DNA of 64,000 nucleotides from Tritrichomonas musculus (GCA_039105265.1 JAPFFF010000024.1:372001-436000); one strand, 5' to 3'; counted from the stretch's first letter, positions 22,520 through 34,190 are shown. Notes: a model not told the origin generated them from the letters alone. A program made the numbers and translations.

Positions 22520-24169
22520 ATGAAAAGTTTCAAGGTTAAAATACCTCCAACAAAAGTAGAAAACGATTTATTGATTATTTATAAAAGAGGTAAAAATGAA
22601 TTTCATGAACTCAAAACGTCAAAAGATGATTTTTATAAGTCGCTTCGATATTATCATCCAAATGAAACTAAACAAAATGATTTAATCTACATTCAAGACA
22701 ATATTCCCTTTGATATATTTGAGAAATTCATTTCGTCCATTACCAGCAAAGAAGTCGAAATCAATGAAAAGAACCTCTCTCAATTTTGCTATTTATGCCA
22801 AAAGTACGAGTATGAAGAATTTCGTGGAGAAATTGAGAAGATTATGCAGAAAGAGCCAAATGCGCATTCATTTACTGAGCAAATTAAGGCAATGGCATTG
22901 AATGATCTAAATTCAAACGAATTAGACGAAAGCAGAAAAGAAGAAATCATTGCAAGAAGCCTTGACATTAGCATTCAAAACGGTTTTTTAAACAACTTTT
23001 CTCTTGATAAAATAGTCAGGATTTTAAACTCTCCTAAAAAAGTAATAAAAGACCATCACTTGTTGTTTTCATTCGTAATTCAAACCATTCAAAAATTTGA
23101 AAATGAAAAATTGAATGAAAACGATAGAAAAAGTTTGAGTGTTTTGCCAAGCACACTTGATTTTTGTGAGATGACAACTGATGAAATTGAAAAGTTGTTT
23201 GAAATTGAAAAAGCAAATTCGTTTGACTGTCCTCAAAACTCGAAAGGAATAATTCAAAATTTCATTTCGAATGACAAAGAAATGCAAAAGAAAATCATTG
23301 AACTTGAGCAAAGAATGATTGAAATGGAAAAAAATTTTAAGATGCAGATTGAAAACCTAGAAGAAGAGCTTCAAAATTCGCAGGATAAGGAAGCCGTAAA
23401 GAAACAAATTCCAATTCAAAAAGAAGAAGAAGAAAGTGAAAAGAAAAACGATGAAAACAACATTCAATTTCTAGCTCAAGTTCAAGAAGAAGAAGAAAAC
23501 ACTAAGATGGCAATCAAGCAACTTCAGCAACTATTCATTGCACAAAACCAAATAAGCAAAGAAGAAGACGAAGATGAAGAAGACAATTTTGAAGAAGAAA
23601 AAGAAGAAACTTCAAAAAATGAAAATTCATTTGAAATTAAAAAATTTGAATTCAATGAAAACAAAGAACTTGATGGAATCATTAAATACTTGAGTGATAA
23701 AACTGGAGGAAATCCGCATGATAATGGAACAATAGAAGTTACGTCTAATTCAATATGTTCGCCTTCTTGTCATCCCAAAAATTTATTGAATTCAATCAAA
23801 GAAGATGATTATTTGCCAAAATCATCTGAATTGAATGCCTGGGTTTCTTTTGACTTCAAAAATATGGAAATTCAAATTTCTAAGTATTCAATTAAGTCAT
23901 CTGACTTCGGCCAAGATTATGGACACATTAAAAATTGGGTCATTGAGACTTCGAATAATGGAAAGGATTGGATGAAAATCGATGAGCATTCTGATTACTC
24001 TGATTTGAATGGCCCGAATTTAATTAAAACTTTTGATGTTCATTCTAATCGTTTTTCTCGTTTTTGTCGATTCCGCAACACTGGCGAGTACTGGGGAATA
24101 AAAGAAAAATGGGGCATTCAATTTAACAGTATTGAATTTTATGGTAGTATTAAAATTCCAAGTCAGTAA
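22520..24169 (+). CDS. BTB-like, coiled-coil and F5/8 type C (discoidin-like) protein
   Basis: The 549-residue protein starts at ATG 22520. Residues about 1-120 form a trichomonad BTB-like domain (NLSQFCYLCQKYEYEEFRGE near the end), followed by a helical BACK-like region. Residues about 250-370 are strongly charged, with long Glu and Lys runs predicted to form a coiled coil. Residues about 380-545 match a discoidin or F5/8 type C fold: ELNAWVSFDFKNMEIQISKY, NWVIETSNNGKDW and FCRFRNTGEYWG, then FNSIEFYG. Such BTB plus F5/8C proteins are a known expanded class in trichomonads. There is no signal peptide, so the F5/8C domain probably acts inside the cell, as a protein- or glycan-binding module. 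Ligand unknown. Confidence 0.85.
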   Translation: MKSFKVKIPPTKVENDLLIIYKRGKNEFHELKTSKDDFYKSLRYYHPNETKQNDLIYIQDNIPFDIFEKFISSITSKEVEINEKNLSQFCYLCQKYEYEEFRGEIEKIMQKEPNAHSFTEQIKAMALNDLNSNELDESRKEEIIARSLDISIQNGFLNNFSLDKIVRILNSPKKVIKDHHLLFSFVIQTIQKFENEKLNENDRKSLSVLPSTLDFCEMTTDEIEKLFEIEKANSFDCPQNSKGIIQNFISNDKEMQKKIIELEQRMIEMEKNFKMQIENLEEELQNSQDKEAVKKQIPIQKEEEESEKKNDENNIQFLAQVQEEEENTKMAIKQLQQLFIAQNQISKEEDEDEEDNFEEEKEETSKNENSFEIKKFEFNENKELDGIIKYLSDKTGGNPHDNGTIEVTSNSICSPSCHPKNLLNSIKEDDYLPKSSELNAWVSFDFKNMEIQISKYSIKSSDFGQDYGHIKNWVIETSNNGKDWMKIDEHSDYSDLNGPNLIKTFDVHSNRFSRFCRFRNTGEYWGIKEKWGIQFNSIEFYGSIKIPSQ

Positions 24170-24650
24170 TAGCCAATTTTTAATCAATAAAATTATTCAA
24201 TACTTATTTTTATAATTAAAAAAAATATGGCAATGTGATTATTATTATTTAGATATTTATTAAAAATTAATGATTATATTTTTTAGGTAAATCTTTAAAA
24301 ATATATTTAAGAATAAATTGATATAATTGTTTATCAAGTTTATTTTATTATATTTAAAGATAATGTTATATTTTGTTGATAAGATATCTAGAAAAATTAA
24401 ATTATATAAGCATATTATTATTCATATTTAGGTCCAGTATAAAATTTATTAATTTATCTTTATTTATTTTTAGTTTTCTTAAAAATAAAAAACTATGAAA
24501 AATATGCATTATACTAAAATCAAATATTAATGCTTCACATATATATATACATTAATCATACATAAGGTTATGTAAATTGATTAAAAAAAATCTAAAATTC
24601 AATAAAACTATGACAATGATTTTGATCATTTTTTTTATTATAATAATTTA

Positions 24651-24688
<38 letters not shown>

Positions 24689-24707
24689 GTATTTTATTAT
24701 ATATTTT

Positions 24708-25445
24708 TTACTGTAAATCATCTTTGTTGTATTTTAGATTAGGAATTCGTCGAATTATTGTATAATTATATCTATTTTTTAAATCATTTCCTGTTCTATT
24801 ATGAAAAAATTGTGCAATATAAGACCATCTTGGTCCAAATGCTAAAAATTTTTCAATCAATAAACTGTCTTCTTCTTCACTCCATTCTGAACGATTAATA
24901 TTAGGAGCTAAATAATTTGAATATCTATCTCTACATTGTTTTGAGTTTCGTCCTGGCATTAATTTTTCGATAAACCTCCAATTTCTTGCTCCATATAAAT
25001 TAACAATATTAATCAATCTTTCATCTTCTTCTCTGCTGAATTTCAAATGCATGTGGTTGCGATTGTTTAACTTAATGTATTTTTTATCATTATTATGAAA
25101 TTGAAAATCCTTTGTTTGATCATTTATATTATTTCTTTTTGAGTTATTGTTGTCGTTAAAATTAATGATTGAAGAAATATATTCTGAAGCATGTGATGGT
25201 TGAATTTTAATATTGTTGTTGTTAATAAAGCAATGGCGCTTAAAAGATTCTGATTTAATAATTTTTGAAAACTTGATTTCGTTTTCTTGGAGTTGATCAT
25301 GATCATCAACTTGATTATAAGCTTTAATAGGTATCAATTCATTAGATTTTTTATTTTTTGTGATCGGTATTGGGAAATATTTTGGAGTCTGTCTGCAGAT
25401 ATCAGGGTGAGCTGTTTCTAAAGGGTTGAAGAAAGAGATAGTCAT
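24708..25445 (-). CDS. two-repeat Myb-like DNA-binding protein
   Basis: The 245-residue protein begins at ATG 25445 on the minus strand. Residues 1-130 are polar and Asn-rich without a fold I recognise. Two Myb repeats follow. The first, about 134-179, has FSREEDERLINIVNLYG, NWRFIEKLM and QCRDRYSNYL. The second, about 186-231, has WSEEEDSLLIEKFLAFGPRW and LKNRYN. The first tryptophan of repeat one is Phe, a common change in R2 repeats. Trichomonad Myb proteins of this size bind promoters and regulate transcription in the nucleus. A run of about 34 A residues (24652-24686) lies just past the stop codon on the downstream side. Confidence 0.9.
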   Translation of the reverse strand: MTISFFNPLETAHPDICRQTPKYFPIPITKNKKSNELIPIKAYNQVDDHDQLQENEIKFSKIIKSESFKRHCFINNNNIKIQPSHASEYISSIINFNDNNNSKRNNINDQTKDFQFHNNDKKYIKLNNRNHMHLKFSREEDERLINIVNLYGARNWRFIEKLMPGRNSKQCRDRYSNYLAPNINRSEWSEEEDSLLIEKFLAFGPRWSYIAQFFHNRTGNDLKNRYNYTIIRRIPNLKYNKDDLQ

Positions 25446-26414
25446 TTTTAATTTTCAAAAAAAGATACAAATATGTTTAGAGGGGAAACAATAAAAAAAA
25501 ATAAAGGTTTTATTCAAATTTTATGGATTTAAAGTAAGTGGAAGAAATTCAATTAGTTTTAACTCAATTTTTGTTTTTCTTTTAAAAAATTTATATGTGG
25601 TTCAATTTTAACTCAATGAAAATGTGCTTATTTAATTACTTTTTTATTAGATATGATAAAAGAATTTGTTTAACTAACTTATTTAAATAAAAAAAAATTG
25701 ATAAAAGTTCATAAGTAAACAAATTTTGAATGAGAATGAATAGAACTTTTTACATCCACATATTTCAATATAAAAACTTAGAAAAATTTATATAATTCAA
25801 AATATTGCATTTTTCTTTTTGTGCAGATATTGATGAGCTGCATTGTGTATCTATCCTATCAGGTAGCAGTTATTTTTTGGAACAATATCGAAACTAATGG
25901 TACTAACGGCCATAAAAAGAAATATTGATAATAAAACCAAAGTATAAAATACTTTGAGATATGTTTAAATGATATACCTTAGTCATTTCATTAATAATAA
26001 ATCAAATTAAACCACCTTTTGAATTTGATAGTATTTATAAAAAGTAATTAATTTTTATTTTGTGTACCGTTGCACCTTTTTGCACAAATAAGAATATATT
26101 GAGCAAAAAAAAACGATTTGAAATTGTCAAATGTAATTTTTTCACAAAAAAAAAAAAATATAAATGCTCAATATAGATGTTGAAGAATGAATATATATTT
26201 ATTTTTATGTTTAGTCAAAAGCTAATACTATTAAACAGAGCATTTTGGAAAATAAATAGCCTGTCAGTCAATCTGCTATATAAACAAAATATATTATGTG
26301 TATTTTTGTTAATATTGTTTATTTCTTAATACAAATACATTTTTATATGTATTATAAGAATCGTGCAAAAAATACGGTGGTGGAAAACCCACATACCATT
26401 TTCGATTTTTTGAT
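25446..26414. other. AT-rich intergenic stretch
   Basis: Nothing coding seen. Short repeated words occur (TTGCACCTTTTTGCAC near 26065) but no end repeats or target duplications were found. Confidence 0.45.
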
Positions 26415-26586
26415 AAAAAAATTGGACAATCGTTTTTTTTCTACGCCACTTTTTGAATGGTTTTTCTATCCATGAGTAGCTCTATTCATGGAAAGTAAAA
26501 AACCACCATCTTAAGGTGAAATTTGAGTTACTATGTTAAGAAATTTAACCAAAAAAATCGTAAAATTTTAATTTTACCTAAAAATT

Positions 26587-28522
26587 AGAGATCGGCGAAA
26601 AAGGAATTTCCATATTTACAAAATTTTTTCATATCATTAAGATTCATATGTTTTAAAAATCCATTTTTTTTCGAAAAGAAAAAGGTTTGTCTGTAAAAAC
26701 ATTTTTTTGTGAAATAATTTTTTCGTTTAAAAAATTTGTTTTCTTTTTAAAATGAAAAATACTTCTTAAAATGATCTTTTTTTTGCGAAATAATTTTCTT
26801 TTTTCAAAACACCAAGTCTTTTTTATATGAACAATTTTTTTTAATATAGATTTTCTTTTAAAAAAAACAAGATCTTATAAATATATTAGAGATAGGCGAA
26901 AAAGGAATTTCCATATTTACAAAACTTTTACATATCATTAAGATCCATATGTTTTAAAAATCCATTTTTTTTCGAAAAGAAAAAGTTTTGTCTGTAAAAA
27001 CATTTTTTTGTGAAATAATTTTTTCGTTTAAAAAATTTGTTTTCTTTTTAAAATGAAAAATACTTCTTAAAATGATCTTTTTTTTGCGAAATAATTTTCT
27101 TTTTTCAAAACACCAAGTCTTTTTTATATGAACAATTTTTTTTAATATAGATTTTCTTTTAAAAAAAACAAGATCTTATAAATATATTATTTGATTATGA
27201 TTTTTGAATACGTTATTTATTTATTTTTTTTAAAAAAAAAAAACGTTATAATTGGTGGAAAAAACTACATTTTGAGGACAAAACTATTATTTTCATTCCC
27301 GATTTAAACTGTCTGCATCAAAAGCATCATTTAACAAGATTGGAAAGTGCCTCACAGCTTAATGAAGCAAATGATATTTTCTATATCATTAGAATGCTTC
27401 AAATTTTGAATATAGTTTGATCATAAGCAATGATTATGAGTACTTTATAATTTATACATCAAATATCATTCTTTATGATTTGAATAATATCTAAATATAT
27501 GTTTTTATTAAATAAATTCTTTGAAATTCTTGTTAACTAAATTTTTTCTATCAATTTATATTTCGAAAGGAATTTATGATTTTAATTAAATTTTTTATTT
27601 GAAATGATCGAAACTTATTGATATGATTTTACTTTTTGCACACACAAAAGCTTTTCGCAAAGAAGCTTTTTTTTTATAAAAAAAAAATATTCAAAAATAA
27701 ACCTTTTTATAAAAAAGTCACTTTTTTTTAAAAAAACAAATTTTTTTCGAAAAAGTGTATGCTTTCAGATATAACTTATACACATCAAAATAAATATGTT
27801 TTATAAATATAATTCTTTATTTTCAAAAAGGAAATCCCTTTTTCTCCGAGCTCTATTATTTGATTTTGATTTTTGAATACGTTATTTATTCATATTAAAA
27901 AAAAAAAAAAACGTTATAATTGGTGGAAAAAACTACATTTTGAGGACAAAACTATTATTTTCATTCCCGATTTAAACTGTCTGCATCAAAAGCATCATTT
28001 AACAAGATTGGAAAGTGCCTCACAGCTTAATGAAGCAAATGATATTTTCTATATCATTAGAATGCTTCAAATTTTGAATATAGTTTGATCACAAGCAATG
28101 ATTACGAGTACTTTATAATTTATACATCAAATATCATTCTTTATGATTTGAATAATATCTAAATATATGTTTTTATTAAATAATTCTTTGAAATTCTTGT
28201 TAACTAAATTTTCTCTATCAATTTATATTTCGAAAGGAATTTATGATTTTAATTATATTTTTTATTTGAAATGATCGAAACTTATTGATATGATTTTACT
28301 TTTTGCACACACAAAAACTTTTCGCAAAGAAGCTTTTTTTTTATAAAAAAAAAAATATTCAAAAATCAACCTTTTTATAAAAAAGTCACTTTTTTTTTAA
28401 AAAACAATTTTTTTTCGAAAAAGTGTATGCTTTCAGATATAACTTATACACATCAAAATAAATATGTTTTATAAATATAATTCTTTATTTTCAAAAAGGA
28501 AATCCCTTTTTCTCCGAGCTCT
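26587..28522 (+). mobile_element. 967-bp family element, copy interrupted by another copy
   Basis: The left end is AGAGATCGGCGAAAAAGG; the right end is the near-inverted copy (AGAGCTCGGAGAAAAAGGG on the other strand). A 3-bp ATT duplication flanks it. Without the inserted copy and the duplicated ATT, its own length is 966 bp. The right half includes a frame reading NWWKKLHFEDKTIIFIPDL and on to LQILNIV, also found in the other copies. No ATG opens that frame. Confidence 0.85.
26888..27854 (+). mobile_element. 967-bp family element, full copy nested in its sister
   Basis: Ends AGAGATAGGCGAAAAAGG and CTCCGAGCTCT are flanked by ATT on both sides (26885-26887 and 27855-27857). It is inserted in the middle of the copy at 26587-28522, in the same orientation. 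It is almost identical in sequence to the host copy, so the insertion looks recent. It contains the same NWWKKLHFEDKTIIF frame, with a different A-rich run before it. Confidence 0.85.
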
Positions 28523-28537
28523 ATTATAACTATTTAC

Positions 28538-29905
28538 AGAGGTGCGGACAGGGTGAAGTGATTTAGATTCGCACCAAAATTTGTATATATTAATTAATTT
28601 TTATGAGCATTATAATGATATAATTTTTTTTTTTATTTTCGTCCACGGGGCCGACTTGTGGTGATATATGATTTTTTTTCTGAGGTAGAAAAATATAAAC
28701 CACTGAAAAAAATATAAAAATATGTAAACTATAGAAATTATGCAATTGATAGAAAAATCTATTATTTAGAAGAAAAAAAGTAATAAAAACATGATAAAAA
28801 TCATTTTTATACTATTTAAAAAAATGTGTCTCGTTTGTTATTATTCAATTATTAATGTATGATATAGTTTCCACTTAAATTGGCCCAAAAAAAAATTGAG
28901 AAAATGAAAATGGGCCAAATTTAATAAAAAAAAGTATTTTAAAATTATATTATTAATATATAATTGTTATATATTTTATATATATCATATAATTATTATA
29001 ATATAATAAAATAATAAATTACATATTAAGATATGAATTCAAATGTAACGATTCTCAATTATTATTTACTGTATTCTCAATTTTATTCTCGAAGATTTTT
29101 TTATTCAAAATTTATGAAAAAAAAATTAATAAAAAAAAACTTTCTACATTTGATTTAAATTTTAATTAAACTTCAAAATATATAAAGAAAATTATTTATT
29201 TCATTTCTCTCAAATTAACATTTTATGAGAAACGATTTGAATTTATAATTGTTCAATATTTAGAATATACAGTTATATAATGTTTATTAATTGTTTATAT
29301 TTATTTTAAACATTTTTATAGTATATATAATATTATTAAAAGTTATATAGTCTATGATATATATATAAATATATAAAGATATTTGCTTAATATTTTTATT
29401 GAAAAAAAATCGTTATTAATGTTTATGATTTTAAAATTGATATTTGCAGCTCAGCCCCCTGAATCAAATTAAACTAAATTTAGCATATCTTTATTATATT
29501 AAATTTAATATATATAAATGTAATTATAATCTAAATAAATTCTTTATTTATTTAGATATTTCAAAAAAATATGTAAAAATTCATTAAAATGAACTTTTTA
29601 ACAAAATATGAAATATTTATAAAATAACAAAATGCATAATTAATCATTAATTTCCAATATATATAATAATTAATCATTATAAATTCAATCCATCCATCAG
29701 GTGGCTGGATTGGGTTTTTTTCATAGGATACTTGTTTGTGTTATTATAACTTATATAATTGATATTTTAAAACATTTAAATAATAAATCTATAAAATAAG
29801 TGCACTATAATATAATATCAAAATATTATTTAATAATTATTAATACATAAAAAGATATACATATTTTTATAAACGTTAAAATTGAAAGTAGGTGTCCGCA
29901 CCTCT
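28538..29905. mobile_element. hAT-like non-autonomous element, 1368 bp
   Basis: The ends AGAGGTGCGGACA and TGTCCGCACCTCT are perfect inverted copies. An 8-bp duplication, CTATTTAC, flanks them (28530-28537 and 29906-29913). It interrupts the MULE-like MITE just beside the 967-bp family insertion. The interior is AT-rich with no gene. Confidence 0.88.
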
Positions 29906-30139
29906 CTATTTACTTTTTTTGATATAAATTTGTTTATTTTTACATAATTTTTCGGGGATATAAGCACCAGTGATCACCACGGGGCTGCACGAAGCCGAAT
30001 CTGGTTCCTTTAATTGCTGGATGAATCGGGAAGCTATTTGAACTATATAATTATGCATTATTTAATAAAAATTGAATTAAAAAAGTATTCTAAAAGTTTA
30101 AAAGTTTTCAAAAAGTGGCGTAGAAAAATACGATTCCCC

Positions 30140-31060
30140 TAAAAAATTGAATAGATTGCATTTTTAAATACTAATATCTAAATATAAAATAAATATTTTT
30201 TAAATAATAATAATTATTTTATCAAATGAACATTTTATCTATGTGTACATATAAATAGATATGTTGAAAAATTGAATTGAAAGTACCATGGTTCATACAA
30301 TGGTACTTTTTGATCATTTGGTTGTATACAATGGTTTGCACAAAAAGTAAAGGTTAAATGACAGTTAATTTGTAAGGGTAGGTTGACGAATCGAACTTAA
30401 GACCTTAGTCATTTTCTACAAAAGTATCCAATTGAGATTCTTTTCTGACACTTTTCGAAACTTTTTGAATATAAAAAAAATTTCTATGGCAAAGGTTGCG
30501 AAAATAAAAAATCGACTATTTAAAAATAGCAATCCAAATAACTATTCAAAAATAAAATTTCTATTTAAGCATTCAAAAAGTTATTAGGTTATTCAATAAA
30601 GGTTCGAAAAAAAATAATGACCAATCATTGGTTATTTGAAAAACTTTTTGATTGAAAAAGTTTAAGCCAAAATAACATCAAAAAAGCATAAATCTCAGAA
30701 TTGAAAGCATTATTTGAGTTTTTATCTCCAAAGTTGCATTATTAAATAATGAGATCCAATTTATTGCAATATCAAATAGACATCAAACGACCGTTTAATT
30801 TTTTATTTTTCACTTTTTGATTGAAAGATTTTGATATTTTTTAATAATAATTACATTATAATAATCTACAAATGAATGCCAATAAGAATAGAGTAAAATT
30901 ATAAACAAATATAAGGAAAATAAAAAAGATGCTATCCGGTAACGATCAAAATTCACCTTTTGATTCGCGATGAAGGTCAAAACAAATCTAGATTTTGATA
31001 TTTTAATGCATGGACAAATCAAATCTTGATCTATATTTAGAATATCCGAATTTTTTAACA
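30140..31060. other. AT-rich intergenic stretch
   Basis: No gene was recognised. A GTACCATGG and CAATGGTAC pair near 30282-30307 makes a small inverted repeat. A T-arm-like GTTCGATTC on the minus strand near 30387-30395 lacks a cloverleaf. Confidence 0.4.
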
Positions 31061-31068
31061 GAGATTGC

Positions 31069-33957
31069 GTCATGTCCAGAGGTCATAAAATATTTAAAAT
31101 GCAATCTTCTGATACATCATGTAATATTATATTAAATAGGATCGTTTTTGATTCATGTAATGATAATGGATGCTTTTGGATATCAGCAATAACATCATCT
31201 TTAGTATTTAATAATTATGTGATCGCAAAAACAAGACAATCATCAACAAATTATTATTACTGGTGCAACAGATTGTGGAAACCAAATGTCAGAACTTTCA
31301 TTAAATTTTTTCAAACAATACTTGTCATAGTTAAAGAACATTCTTGAATTTACTGGCTCAAATGTATTTTTACAATCAAGAAAATTTACAGAATCTAAAT
31401 CACTTACTGCTTTTAGTAAAATTCACCGACATTTTATCCATTAAGTAAATTTACTGATTCAAAGTCTTTTTCACCTTCAATTAAATTTACTAGTTCTATA
31501 TGATTTGCACATCCCAAAAATATACAAGATCAAAATCATGTACATCTTCTAGTAAATTCGCTGATTCAAAATCATTTTCACCATCAAGAAAGTTTACTAG
31601 TTCACAATAGTTCAAGTCATCAAGAAAATTTACTGATTCACAATCATTTACACCATCAAATAAATTTACAAATTCAAATTCATTTGTACCATCAAGTAAC
31701 TTCAAATTCACTCATTCAAATATATTTACTAAATCTATATAAATCACTTATTCTTCAGTGTTCACTTATTCTTCAGTGTTCACTTGTTCTTCAGTGTTCA
31801 CTTATTCTTCAGTGTTCACTTGTTCTTCAGTGTTCACTTGTTCTTCAGTGTTCACTTGTTCTTCAGTGTTCACTTGTTCTTCAGTGTTCACTTATTCTTC
31901 AGTGTTCACTTATTCTTCAGTGTTCACTTGTTCTTCAGTGTTCACTTATTCTTCAGTGTTCACTTGTTCTTCAGTGTTCACTTATTCTTCAGTGTTCACT
32001 TATTCTTCAGTGTTCACTTGTTCTTCAGTGTTCACTTGTTCTTCAGTGTTCACTTGTTCTTCAGTGTTCACTTATTCTTCAGTGTTCACTTATTCTTCAG
32101 TGTTCACTTGTTCTTCAGTGTTCACTTATTCTTCAGTGTTCACTTATTCTTCAGTGTTCACTTGTTCTTCAGTGTTCACTTATTCTTCAGTGTTCACTTG
32201 TTCTTCAGTGTTCACTTATTCTTCAGTGTTCACTTGTTCTTCAGTGTTCACTTATTCTTCAGTGTTCACTTGTTCTTCAGTGTTCACTTATTCTTCAGTG
32301 TTCACTTATTCTTCAGTGTTCACTTGTTCTTCAGTGTTCACTTATTCTTCAGTGTTCACTTATTCTTCAGTGTTCACTTGTTCTTCAGTGTTCACTTATT
32401 CTTCAGTGTTCACTTGTTCTTCAGTGTTCACTTGTTCTTCAGTGTTCACTTATTCTTCAGTGTTCACTTGTTCTTCAGTGTTCACTTGTTCTTCAGTGTT
32501 CACTTATTCTTCAGTGTTCACTTGTTCTTCAGTGTTCACTTGTTCTTCAGTGTTCACTTGTTCTTCAGTGTTCACTTGTTCTTCAGTGTTCACTTATTCT
32601 TCAGTGTTCACTTATTCTTCAGTGTTCACTTATTCTTCAGTGTTCACTTATTCTTCAGTGTTCACTTATTCTTCAGTGTTCACTTATTCTTCAGTGTTCA
32701 CTTGTTCTTCAGTGTTCACTTGTTCTTCAGTGTTCACTTGTTCTTCAGTGTTCACTTATTCTTCAGTGTTCACTTATTCTTCAGTGTTCACTTATTCTTC
32801 AGTGTTCACTTGTTCTTCAGTGTTCACTTATTCTTCAGTGTTCACTTGTTCTTCAGTGTTCACTTATTCTTCAGTGTTCACTTATTCTTCAGTGTTCACT
32901 TATTCTTCAGTGTTCACTTGTTCTTCAGTGTTCACTTATTCTTCAGTGTTCACTTATTCTTCAGTGTTCACTTATTCTTCAGTGTTCACTTATTCTTCAG
33001 TGTTCACTTGTTCTTCAGTGTTCACTTATTCTTCAGTGTTCACTTGTTCTTCAGTGTTCACTTATTCTTCAGTGTTCACTTATTCTTCAGTGTTCACTTA
33101 TTCTTCAGTGTTCACTTATTCTTCAGTGTTCACTTGTTCTTCAGTGTTTTTACTTCATCTTTAGAATTTACCTAATCGATAGAATTTAGTAAACTGAGTT
33201 CTTTTACTTCATCAAGTAAATTCAATAAATCAAGCGTATTTATTAATTCTTCTGTACTCCCCAAATCTAATGTTTTTGTATCATCTTTTATGTTCACCAA
33301 GTCAAGTGAATTTACTTCATCGTCTGCTTTTGCAAAAACAAATGAATTCACAAAATCAAATAAATTTACACTATCAAATGCATTCACCAGATCTGGCTCA
33401 TTTTCACCATCAAGAAAACTCACTAAATCAAATGAGTTCACAAGATCTAGAACTTTTCTTGCATCAAACAAATTCACCAAATTAGATTAATTTACAAGAT
33501 CTATGGCAGTAGAGCTAACAATTTCACAGATACAATCATATTCGAAATCAATCACATTATCAACTGATGTTCCCAGCCAGAACACTCAAATGCAACAACA
33601 TGAAGCCTCCACAATAACAAATCAGCCAAACGCAATGACAAACACTAGATGCAGCACAGTTTCTACTAATCAATCAAGCACTTTTATTGGATCAAGAAAC
33701 GATTCGCAATCAAAAAGTGACGTTTAAGATAATTGGTGGAATTTTTGTCTTTGCTCTGGATATAATTGGCGTTATTACTTAAAATAATAATTCGTAGAAA
33801 AGCAATGATGAAAAAAGCAAATACTTACGAAGGATAAGAGGAAAGAAATGTCGAACCATCAGATTTTGGTGATTTTGGAGAAGAATTTGAAAAACCTCTT
33901 GCTAATAAAAATGGAATAAGAAGCTTCGATCCATTTGATCAAACTCTTGATGATTGA
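31069..33957 (+). pseudogene. decayed repeat-rich surface-type protein with membrane anchor
   Basis: Plus-strand frames share one theme: FT-x-S-x-x-F repeats. They begin near 31346 (EFTGSNVFLQSRKFTESKS), continue as SFTPSNKFTNSNSFVPSSNF to 31740, run through the 18-bp array, and resume to about 33490 (KSNEFTRSRTFLASNKFTKL). A Ser/Thr/Gln-rich spacer follows to 33715. A hydrophobic segment IIGGIFVFALDIIGVI (about 33729-33776) and a short acidic tail ending FDPFDQTLDD with a stop near 33957 then complete the plan. Ser/Thr-rich repeats, one membrane span and a short tail are typical of trichomonad surface proteins. Several lesions break it: stops near 31740 and 33486, a one-base shift near 33150 at a T run, and a frame change before the membrane span. 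The N-terminal part (31069-31345) is unclear. Confidence 0.6.
31743..33146 (+). repeat. 18-bp tandem array, 78 units, two alternating variants
   Basis: The unit TTCACTTRTTCTTCAGTG repeats 78 times exactly (1404 bp). The only clear variation is R: A gives FTYSSV, G gives FTCSSV. All three plus frames are open through the array. The minus strand meets stops in the units. Diverged FT-x-S repeats on both sides support plus-strand coding. Confidence 0.95.
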
Positions 33958-34190
33958 ATTATGTATAAATAATTTAATTTTTATTTTATTTATACTTTTT
34001 AGCTTAAAAATTTATTATCCATATTAAGATATATTCTTTTTTTTTTCATATGAAATTTATAAATACTTTAGAAAAAATTCTTAATAATAATTGAAAATTA
34101 TTTCAATAAAAGTTCACAAAATTTATTTTAATATGATTTTTGATTAGTTTTCTGATGTATAAATTCAGCGAATCTAAAGATAGTCAAATC

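Larger units (their letters stand above)
26424..30139. mobile_element. MULE-like MITE copy 2, split by nested insertions
   Basis: The ends match copy 1 (GGACAATCGTTTTTTTTC at left; AAAAAGTGGCGTAG then CGATTCCCC at right). The flanks are nearly the same, with a 9-10 bp A-rich duplication differing by one A. The element's own sequence is 26424-26586 and about 29906-30139. Between them lie a 967-bp-family element holding a second copy of itself (26587-28522) and a hAT-like element (28538-29905). The CACCACGGGGCTGC core near 29975 matches copy 1. Confidence 0.85.

Noticed and set aside
30387-30395. tRNA-like T-arm motif GTTCGATTC on the minus strand
   Set aside because: No acceptor stem, D arm or anticodon arm could be fitted around it.
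31758-33175. Three overlapping long plus frames in the 18-bp array as separate genes
   Set aside because: An 18-bp unit keeps all three frames open. Only the FT-x-S-S-V frame continues into related flanking repeats.
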